Shown here in pieces: positions 55,290 through 64,000 of a stretch of 64,000 nucleotides of DNA. This stretch comes from Heligmosomoides polygyrus polygyrus. Lineage: Eukaryota > Nematoda > Chromadorea > Rhabditida > Heligmosomidae. The position numbers and the translations under genes were made by a program. The notes under the pieces are model-generated. The model ran no database searches. It was not told where the DNA came from and saw nothing but the letters and a program-made list of their open reading frames with translations. The stretch is from NCBI GenBank assembly GCA_947396885.1, contig OX377205.1:73752969-73816968 (forward strand). The letters are read 5' to 3'. Each line of letters starts with the position of its first letter. The first letter of the stretch is position 1.

Positions 55290-58200
55290 TCACTAGAATG
55301 AACTACACTTTATATTGGTTTATATTACTCCAACTCGAACGTTCATGAAGATGATGCCATCGTTGAGGCAATCTTGTAACTATGCCTTGCAAACAAGCAT
55401 TTAATCATGCTTGGCGACTTTAATCTTATCATCGATTGGGTTGCCAAGTGTGGACACAAAAACGGATACTTAGGAAAATTTATAGAATTTTTTGATTGCT
55501 GCAATTTGACACGACAAGTGATGAAACCGACACAAGGCGATGCAATTCTTAGTATAATTTTAACCTCTTCGCCTACCGTTAACAATATTGCCGTCCTTTC
55601 TTTGTTTTCGTCTGCCGATCACAACATAATTGCCTTTGATAAAACAACGTGAATTTCCCTTACCAAATTTTGGAAAAACTGATTATCCAAGCTTGATGTC
55701 GTACTTCAGTTCCACAGATTGGTGGAAAGTTTTTGATGGATATCAAAGCACTGATGATTTGTACATAAGATTCTGCAAGGTGGTATATTATGGATTATCC
55801 CTCCATGTTCCCTTTGACTTAGCAAAAGCACCGGTTCCGCACTACCCAAAACACATTTCAAATTTGATAGCGCAGAAATCACGCCTTTTCCAATCGTTAT
55901 TAAATCCACTTTCGCATCCGCACTATAAGAAGTTATGTCAAGAACTGGATCGCGATTTGAAAAGGTTTCTAGCTCACAAGGAAAAATGTCTTCAAAAACG
56001 AGGAATAGTAAAGCCCTTTTTTCTCTTATTCGATGTAGGCTGAAATCGCACTCTGAGCTGCCAGTGCTTAAAGATGATGCTGGTGTCTTTTACAAAACCA
56101 ATCTCCAAAAGGCTGAAGCATTTGCTCAATTTTTTGCTTCTGTTTTCGACTCGGATTCGGAGGAGACCTTCGCTGAATCAGAAGGCATGTTTACGCAAGC
56201 GAATAATGATCAAATTGAGACCATAGGTGAATTTATTATACATCCAAATGATGTGCTAAAGGTAATGAAGCGGCTTAAGGGCTTAACATCAGCGTGTTTT
56301 GATGGAATTCCTCAAATTGTTTCCAAAAAATGCGCTCATTCCCTTTGCAAACCTCTCTCAATGATTTTTGATGTTTCTTTAATTTACAGTGAAGTTCCTA
56401 AAATTTGGAAAGAATCGATTATCATGGCTATTCCAAAAGCTCAAAATTCAGCATTAATGTCGTCTTTTTAACCTATAAGCATAAGTCTTACTCCAGTGAA
56501 GATAATGGAAAAGTTTGTACGGGATAAGATAGTGCATTGTTCTCTAGAAAGAAATCAATTCCATCTCAACAGCATAGATTTACGGAGGGAGCTTCTACGA
56601 CTACTCAACCTGCCGATTGCACCTTTGACTGGAGTATTGCATTGATTAATGGAGACTCGGTTGATGTTATTTACATTGATTTGTCAAAAGCGTTTGACAA
56701 AGTAAGCCAACGATTGCTTCTAAAAAAGCTTTATAATCTTGGCATTACAGGATCGTTGCTTCAGTGGATTCAATCTCATCTGCATGAAAGACATATGCGG
56801 GTGAAAGTCGGTAATTCTTTTTCGATGAGCAATGATTGCAGAAGTGGAGTTCCCCAGGGAGGTGTGCTGTCACCGGTTCTTTTTCTTGCATATACCTGCG
56901 ATCTTCCTGCAGTTCTATCCACGCATTCTTATGTGAAGGTGCAGATGTATGCCGATGACATAAAAATTTATGGGAGATACAATGATAGGAATAAGGCTGA
57001 AGTTTGCCAGGCCTTATCCCAGTTCATTAACATGATGGCAGTATGAGCTAATGCATGGAAAATTCCTATGAATCCTTCCAAAACTTCAGTTTTCCATGTC
57101 GGTGAAACGCCCATTGTAGAATTTGGTCTTGAAAACACTCCGTTCAAGACTGTATATGAGGTTCGCGATCTTGGAATTTTTTTTGGACATCGGATTAGAT
57201 TTCAATAACCACATTGATATTATAGTACGGAAAGCTTTTCCTATCCTTTTTTGATTTTCAGAAATTTGAAATGTCACGACAGCACGATACTGATCAAACT
57301 GTATAAGTCGTACGTTTTACCAATACTGGAGTACTGCTCTCCGATTTGAAATCCTTTCACAAAAAAGCATATAGGGAAAATTGAAAAGGTTCAGCAAATC
57401 TTCACAAAGATTTTGTTTAATCGATGTGTAAACTGCACCAATTCTATTGGAACGTGTCCTAGATATCGAGAGCGGCTAAAACTATTCAGCCTAAATAGTC
57501 TACAGTACAGACGCATTGTAAACGATCTAGCGTTTGCTTCAAAATCCTAAAAGGCGAATCTAGACTAGTAACTACTGGGCCTTTTTGCCAACACAAGGTC
57601 GGCTAATAGGTACTGATTTCGTTATCCCAAGATTAAGAAGAAAAACCGAGAAAAGGTTTTTAATTCTCTGTTCTTTCGTGGAGCTCGTTGGCTACAAATG
57701 CTACCACCCAACCTATTAGAAGCACCAAATGCGTATGTTTTTAGAAAAGGTTTAAAGAGAATAGACTTGCTTTAAACACTGCATATTCCTGATGTCGCCT
57801 AAGTGAAAAAGATTCTGCTATTTTTCGCTTTTCTAAAGCCAGGAAATCCTTTGTTTTGGGTGTTTTTATTTTTTTCACTTTTTCACTTCAGAGCTTTTTT
57901 TGTTTTTTTGCTCTTTCTTTCTGCTCTCATTTTTTTGTTTTTGCACTTTGCTGACGTTTGTTCGTTTCTTGTTTGTTTCTAATTTTCTTTGAATTTTAGA
58001 ACTTTTCTGCTTTGTTTCTGATTAGCCAGCGTTACCGTCTTACGTTTCCCCAAGCAGCCGTCTTCGATGGGTTCTGATGGAGTTGACGGACCTACTAAGT
58101 TGGTATCCGGAGCCGATTTCTCCCACGACTTGCAGTGTTGGCGGGTCACTGCTCTTCTTCATCAGTTACCCATCATCCTCTATCTCATCATTCTTATCCG

Positions 58201-58423
58201 ACCTCCTTACCCTTATTTTCCCAGGACTCTATCTCTTCTAAGTGACTTCTATTTGCCGTTTAAGAGTTATGCTAACATAAAAAAGTAACAATGATGGCTA
58301 GTTTTGATTTGTTGATTTTTTAACACCACTATTTTTTGATGTGCTGCGTCTTTTTTAAATGTACTATTTTTGTGCGCACGACATTGTGCAAATAAATAAA
58401 TAAATAAATAAATAAATAAATAT
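55290..58423 (+). mobile_element. CR1/Jockey-like LINE, 5' truncated
   Basis: Starts in the endonuclease with LIMLGDFNLIIDW (55407) and SSADHNIIAF. The linker runs through 55630-56043 and 55935-56471 with KAEAFAQFFASVF and CFDGIPQIV. Reverse transcriptase follows: PVKIMEKFVRDKI, QHRFTEGASTTTQ, VDVIYIDLSKAFDKVSQRLL, SGVPQGGVLSPVLF and the catalytic YADDIKIYGRYND (about 56950). The C-terminal region includes YVLPILEYCSPI near 57315. The 3' UTR ends in a (TAAA)n tail at 58391-58421. It is the same family as the minus-strand copy at 38184-42620 and is less decayed, but it still has frameshifts (near 56040, 56470 and 57050) and lacks ORF1. Confidence 0.82.
58391..58421 (+). repeat. (AAAT)n tail of a CR1-like element
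   Basis: About eight AAAT units follow CATTGTGC at the 3' end of the LINE at 55290-58423. Confidence 0.85.
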
Positions 58424-58624
58424 TAATGATTCTGTTGGAACTACAGCATTGTCTGATAGAACCACTGCAATTAATCTTCCCTCAACAAGAGCCTTCCTGA
58501 CATCGACGCGAATCCGAACGCGATCGAGAAGAATACGCTGAAGCAGCGCACAATGGCACTGTGTCACTTGAATAATAGGCAAGTAGCAGTAGAAAATATC
58601 ATATTTTTATCAAAATAGACCGAA

Positions 58625-58687
58625 ACACACTAATATGTCATGAGCTGTAGGAGTTATACTCCTACAGCTCATGACATATTAGTGTGT
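58625..58687. repeat. Perfect 30-nt-arm palindrome
   Basis: Arms 58625-58654 and 58658-58687 are exact reverse complements around TAT. No transposon ends or coding sequence are attached. Confidence 0.9.
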
Positions 58688-58858
58688 AACTCTATAACTA
58701 TAACTATAGCTCAATTTGTCCACATAGAAGGCAGGCAAACCATCTAATGTGATTCCTTCTGTGCTTGTATTCGAAATACCTATGATGACATCGACAGCGA
58801 TGACGTAATCTTTATGTTAAGCGAACTTGAAGAATGTTTCAAAAACCACAGGACGTCT

Positions 58859-58970
58859 TCAGAGCGCCGCTCGGTGCTCCTCCTCTCGATCCCAGAATGT
58901 TGCTAGAATCTCCGCGTGTCGCTCTGGAGCCACGTGAAAGTCCACCCGACGATCGTGTTCGGATCGAAAG
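58859..58970 (-). CDS. Candidate terminal exon, unrecognised
   Basis: After a CACTTCAG acceptor (ending at 58971) the minus strand reads 36 residues, including FHVAPERHAEILATFWDREE, and stops at TGA (58859-58861). The exon would begin with one base of a split codon. Its GC content is above its surroundings and the charge pattern looks coding. I cannot find the partner exon or a family. It is downstream of the receptor gene on the same strand but is not needed by that gene, which has its own stop at 60272. Confidence 0.25.
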
Positions 58971-58999
58971 CTGAAGTGAGACTGTTGAAACAGACCGTG

Positions 59000-60270
59000 A
59001 CTCATTTCTAATGAAAGTTCAAAAAATTCGCCACCATTGCAGCAAAAGCAAAATGGTCAAAACAAATTTTGATACGCGTTGGTTTGTTACACAGATATTG
59101 TTAGACAGTTAAAATGCTTTCTGGGCTGTTGACACGGCAGTCTTCCTAAATCATATCAGAGCCGATGCTACTACACTCGGTGACCGAGCTCCAGCGTTCG
59201 AGGATGTAAATTCCAGTATATATGAGATCCTGGTTTATTGAAATCAACAAACTTAACGGCGCGCTTCAAGATGTCTTTTGAAGGCAGTCATGCTTAGTAC
59301 ACCACCTTCATTTTGTTAAACGAAATACAGTATTTAACATAGGATTTTTTTAGCAATTTTTTTATAACTGACAAACCTAGTCGTAGTTTAGGTTCTGTAA
59401 AAGGCCTGCAACTCGAGAAAACAAAGTGATCCGCAATAGGCAGCACAAATGCTTAGTTCCTTATTTTGAGAACGTCAATATCAAATGTTAGGTTGCTCCT
59501 CAGCGAAGCAAACCCTATCGTTTAGACCTTTTAGCAATTTTTAGAAGCATATTTTCTGGCTATTATGAGTAAACCCCACTTTGAGGCACCAATGTTTCCG
59601 CTGCCATTTTGATGAGAAACAGTGAGAACTATGCGTATGCTAATGGTAAGTATTGCCGTAGATAGCAATCGTAGGATTCCGCCCCCCCCCCCCCCTCCCC
59701 GATTTGAAAAGCTTTTATGATGTTTTGCTTTCCGATGAAAACTTATTTTCCAGCACCTCAGCGCTACAGGGGCATGCCCTATAAATTGAAGGACAATGCC
59801 ACAATTCAAATTCACTGCGAATTTGGAGTCGATTATGTGCAGTATTTCTTTGTTGTTCCAGTCTTTCCCTATTATATTCTTCTGTGTACCCCCATAGTTC
59901 CCTAAATAAGTAAATAAATAAAAGCTTCCCACGAAGGGATGCTTACTTAGAAAGTCTTGAGTCTATCCTATTTGGGGGGGGGTGTAGTAATTTGCGCCTC
60001 CATTCCCTCCCCTGAGTTTGTACGAGAGCGTCAGCTGCTGCCCCATGATACAAAGTTTCCATTTAAATTCAGAAGTGGTGGTGTGGCATGTAGTGACGGA
60101 CGCAATTGGCACCTTAGGGATGCCCCTCCAGGCTAGAATGGAACCGACATTTTCGTCATTAATTTGCATTCCATTCAACAAAAACACATGTTTCGCAGGA
60201 AGCATGATTGCCTTCAAACATCTCATCAAGATCTCATGACTAAAGCAGTAATCCCGTAAAGTCCATTGAG
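59000..60270. other. No supported gene
   Basis: Holds two homopolymer tracts (C14 near 59684 and G8 near 59974) and a short (AAAT)n at about 59906. The open frames flanking the tracts show no known domain. Confidence 0.35.
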
Positions 60271-60271
60271 T

Positions 60272-63200
60272 TCAAGAGTCCAGAAGTGCGTATTCTTTGC
60301 TCGCTACAATGTCCTGGAAGAAGCCCCAGCACCTGTAAGTGCTGCTCAGCTCCGGTGTCACGTGCAGTGCAGCGCCGTTGTCCGGCGCAGGCTCGAGCGT
60401 GATCGGCGGATTTCGCTGGAGAAGCGCTCCGAGCATGTCGTCAACGCGTTGTCTGAGGTAGAAGTGTCGATTTAGACAGATCTGAAGAAGCGTTCAGAAT
60501 CTATAGAAGAAATCAATCCTCCGCTGCTTCAGATTAGTTAATCTTCAAGCGAGTGCCAACCAATGGGTGCGCGAGCCCGTAGATCGATGGAAAAGTGAAA
60601 ATGATCGTCGACAGGTTGTACTGCGTGACTGTCAGCACCCTTTCGGCCCTAGAATAAAGGCCAGTGAGTTCAATAGTTGCTGTGAATAGGAGCACAGCGC
60701 ACACCTCATATTTCGCACTGGTATAAGAAGGCATAAATACGAGAGGTATAGAATAGCATGGAGCACTGCGGATGGCAGCAGCATCTGCGTGGTCCGATAC
60801 GTCTCGTGGATCTGAAATAAACAATGGTTGATGAATAAAATTGCTTCTGGATAAAGAGAGTGGTGAAGGATTCTAGGATGGTTTCTTCCGATCTCATTAA
60901 TTCATTAGGATTTCGTGCAAACGGAAAACTGTATCTCTATAAGAAAAGAATTTGTCATATTAACAAGAACACTAACTCTTCGTAGCATGCAGTTCCCACG
61001 GACACAAATGTTGTGGAAATTTAGTTTTAGACCACGATTTAAATAGTTTTAGAAATTTTGAATGTAACATTCGTATGGCCTCAATTTCACCAGTGAAGGA
61101 TCGTGCAGAGTTTTGGTAATCTACTGTAAGCATAGTTCACCACAAAGTTACACAAAACAAGTTGACACTTTGATTAAGTAGAGAGTTGGTGCAGAAAAAT
61201 GAGGGCAGTGGTCGAAAAACTGATGGATGTATCCACCTGCGCTGAATGGAAGTTACTGAGCCTTTGATACGACGAAAGGGACCTCGCGAGGTTGACGGTG
61301 CAAAACTTTTAGGAAATGGCTACTGAAGCCCTACCTTAACGACCATATTTTTCAAGCACAGAGGGGAAAAGATAAAGAGTAAAGGATGGCAATAACAAAT
61401 CCTTCATTCTCCATCAGTTTCCTCAGATGCGTCGCATTTTACCTCTAAGGAACATCGTGAAGTCCCCAAATTGCATTCTCCAGACATATGTTTCTGAAAG
61501 AAGCTGATATACTGCCTTCGGAAAGCCTATTGGATAGAAAATTTCTGTAGATGTGAAAATTCCTGACCAGGCGAAACAGCCACCTTCCGATATATGAGCT
61601 CTAACATTTTGAAATTTTAAAGAGAAAGAATATTTTGCACGCTCCCTGCTGCAGCAGGAACGCTGTACACAAATATCTTTGAACTGGTCAAAACGCTTAA
61701 GAATGGAAGGAGTTTCGAACATCTTATTTACACTTTTGAAGTTATGCCTAATACTATCGAAAACTTAGAGTCACATTTAAACCGTCACATTTAATGAAAA
61801 TTTATGAAGCCATGGAGTCGCCAATGGACACGCATCGCCTGCAAACTGCAATAAATTTTATTAGCAAGTGGTCCTAGTATTGAGAACTACCCCGTGGCGC
61901 GGAAAAACGGAGGTTTTCGTCATTGGGAATAAACCCGTGACTACAACTTATTCTATCGGGTCCACTCAGCTAAGAAGGGCGGACGAGGTTGGAGGTCTCG
62001 GATATCTCATGAACGGCAACCTGGACTTGGGGCCACATTTCGGTAGGCTAGTGAAGAATGCGCATCTACAACCTTTTTCGGAAGTTCAGAATCAAAAATG
62101 CCAAGGTTCTATTAACGGCTTATAAAATGTATATCAGGCCAATCGTCCAAAGTGGGGCTACCGTCTTCAATCCTTACAAACGCAAAGATATACATCTGCT
62201 GGAGAGGGTCCAGAATAACTTACTCGCAAACTGGTGTCGAGGGTTTTTGCGATGGAGGGGAAACCCGTGCTATACAACTGGTCAATAAGGAGTTGGAACG
62301 CACAATCCAATCTTGTGATGATATTCAAAATACTGACGGGTATTTCATGGACCGCAAAGACATCATATCATCATATACATCCTTCGAGTCGAAACAAACA
62401 ACCAGATAAAAAGAACTAAATTTAGAACACCTTCAATCGCCGGTCAATGAATTTTGTAAATCGATTGATCTGAAGCACATTATCTTTGGGCAGAGGTCGA
62501 AGAAATCGGACGGGTCCTCTGTTCGAAAAAAAAAATTGACCAGATTTGGCTTTGGCTGTTCTCAACTGGATCGTGGATCCTAGGCAACCACATTTTGTTT
62601 TAACCTCAGGTAACACCAAATACAAGCCTCAGACTTCTTTTCGGTGTTTTTTGAGACCAAAACAAGATAGGGTTGCCTAGGATCCACCGATCCAGTTGAG
62701 AACAACAAAAAGGAAATCTGGTCAATTTTTTCGAACAGAGGAACCGGTTTCTTCGACCACTGCTCAGAGATAATGTGCTTCAGATGTCTCTCGATCGATT
62801 TAGGAAATTCATTGACCGGCGATTGAAGGCCATCGGATTGTTTGTTTTATTTTCTTGCAATCTCTCTTTAGATATGTAGTGTTGTCATGCCATTTCTAGT
62901 ATGAACTGCAAGTGGTTGTGTTCTACGGCACCGCGCAATGACGCCACGCCACAAAATAAAAATGAAGATAAAAATCTTCATCCCATACTGTGCAGGTTAC
63001 ACAAACAACGACACTACTAAATTTCTGTCCCCATGGTTAGCTTCCAGTTAAATTTTAACAAAAAAAAAACTGGGTGCAATCCTAGTTGGTGGTGGCCACT
63101 CTTAAACGATTTCATTAGAGCTGAATGTGCTTAGTATTGAAACATATTGAACTTACTCATTCTTTAGGAAACAGCTGCACTGACAAAATCAAAATAAATA

Positions 63201-63939
63201 ACACAGAAAACATTAGAATATATGACATTTGTGAATGACGACTGGAGGTTTGCAAGTGATTAGAAGGTAAAAGTACAGTGTCTTGCCTGTCCCAAAGCTT
63301 TGATTGATGGTGTCTTGACCCAAGTTTAATTTATTTTACTGATGTTATCTGTTTTAGATGATCAAAAATGATCTACTTTCGGCGCAAATCTATGTTGTTG
63401 CCCATTTATCGTTTTTCGTTATGTCGGGAAATCGTTTAAGAGCGGCCACCGCCAGCTAGGACTGCACCGAAAATGCCGTACAGGACCAGATAATGGGCTT
63501 GATTTCCCCTTAAGTACAAGCCAACAACTGGCGTGCCATAAAGAAGATAAGACGAAGAATCCGAGTTCAGAAGCTATTTGTGGCGAGTCTGGTTTGTACT
63601 CTCGAAATAATTAATTAACGAAAAACAAATGGTTAAATGAAAAATGTTTCTTGCAGAAGAAAAGGAAATGGCCATAACCCTGTCCAAGAAGTAATGAAGG
63701 GCGAATGGGGCAAGAAAAGAAAATGAGTAGAACGCTGTTGCCATACCTGAAACCGCTTGCTGAGCGAGTATTTGGCGACGTTGATGCCCATGCCGTCGGC
63801 CTCGGATCGGGACAGGATGAGCACGTACCCGAACAGCGAGATTGTGCCGACCTCGACCACGGTGCAGACACAGATGCGAAACAGCATCGCATAACGGTCC
63901 GGCAGAGAAGCTCCGTCACAGACACACACGCCCTTGTCA
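60272..63939 (-). CDS. Serpentine 7TM chemoreceptor, 3' half (Sra-superfamily type)
   Basis: Nematode serpentine receptors are G-protein-coupled receptors, mostly of chemosensory neurons. Minus-strand exons are 63939-63747, 60811-60705, 60648-60561 and 60481-60272, all phase-consistent, giving about 198 residues and ending at TGA. The order is an extracellular loop with cysteines (GVCVCDGASLPDRY), TM5 (FRICVCTVVEVGTISLFGYV), an inner loop with YSLSKRFQIHETYRTTQ, TM6 (LPSAVLHAILYLSYLCLLIP), TM7 ending FPSIYGLAHPL, then a basic C-tail (NRHFYLRQRVDDM) of about 65 residues. The LSKRFQ-type inner loop before TM6 suggests the Sra/Srab/Srb group, but the subfamily is uncertain. TM1-TM4 lie beyond the right edge. 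The 2.9-kb intron holds a LINE fragment and a large inverted repeat. Confidence 0.75.
61770..62415 (+). mobile_element. CR1-like LINE fragment in the receptor intron
   Basis: Plus-strand pieces in three frames read KIYEAMESPMDTHRLQTAIN, STQLRRADEVGGLGYLMNGN, AKVLLTAYKMYIRPIVQSGA and KRKDIHLLERVQNN. These are the C-terminal segments that follow the RT palm in CR1/Jockey-type LINEs. It is antisense to the receptor gene and truncated on both sides. Confidence 0.7.
62432..62827. repeat. Large inverted repeat, about 157-nt arms
   Basis: Arms 62432-62589 and 62671-62827 are inverted copies of about 85 percent identity by eye. They begin TTCAATCGCCGGTCAATGAA and end at GGATCCTAGGCAACC, with an 81-nt spacer. 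It could be a foldback element or an inverted duplication, in the receptor intron. Confidence 0.8.
62830..63746 (-). other. Rest of the receptor intron
   Basis: AT-rich, no recognised repeat or exon. The donor GTATGG is at 63746. Confidence 0.4.
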
Positions 63940-64000
63940 CTAAAGAACCAGTGGTTACTACATAATGTTTTAAGACGTGTAGTTGCGCATCACGCTAGAA

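Noticed and set aside
59531..59932. Minus-strand open frame with a glycine run
   Set aside because: The run comes from a C14 tract, and the flanks show no known domain or splice logic.

Overview
The window looks like nuclear DNA of a nematode, most likely a repeat-rich parasitic clade V (strongylid or hookworm-like) species. The reasons are mostly short introns of about 45-80 nt with TTTCAG-type acceptors, a nematode-style serpentine chemoreceptor, many RTE and CR1/Jockey-like LINE fragments, mariner elements with TIRs close to the cecropia/bandit type, and long poly-G/poly-C tracts. The species assignment is inference. No bacterial-type feature (operator, CRISPR, prophage) was seen.

Four host genes can be supported. 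(1) 33-825 (+): last three exons of an unrecognised protein. (2) 11042-21959 (-): the histone chaperone SPT16 (large FACT subunit), a phase-consistent 28-exon model encoding 1042 residues, close to the family's usual length. (3) 22307-25797 (-): an ABHD4/ABHD5-type alpha/beta hydrolase, nine exons with the first not found, ending 347 bp upstream of the SPT16 ATG on the same strand, so a possible operon pair. (4) 60272-63939 (-): the 3' half (TM5 to C-tail) of a serpentine 7TM receptor, the rest lying beyond the right edge. Weaker candidates are a terminal exon at 58859-58970, a frameshifted THAP-like domain near 3330-3500 and a GC-rich coding-like island at 29150-29740.

Layout: 1-10 kb holds the end of gene 1 and decayed RTE and mariner copies, including a mariner inserted in an RTE. 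11-25.8 kb is the gene-dense block, with SINEs in introns. 26-31.5 kb has AT-rich MITE-like repeats. 31.6-35.4 kb is a degenerate satellite field with a 42-bp minisatellite and a SINE. 36-58.5 kb is a nest of retroelements: RTE, CR1-like, a tRNA-derived SINE split by a MULE-like element with long TIRs, a Ty3/gypsy element carrying a MITE, an RTE inside a CR1-like copy, and a further CR1-like copy with a (TAAA)n tail. 58.5-64 kb holds the receptor gene, with a LINE fragment and a large inverted repeat in its 2.9-kb intron.

The most unusual signals are: many short near-perfect foldback palindromes (arms of about 19-45 nt, spacers usually under 20 nt), several inside transposon coding sequence, suggesting local snap-back duplication or an assembly artefact; a 994-bp element with 79-bp TIRs and 10-bp target duplications inside a SINE; and a SINE family whose insertions have readable target-site duplications. 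No wholly new biological system can be claimed from sequence alone.
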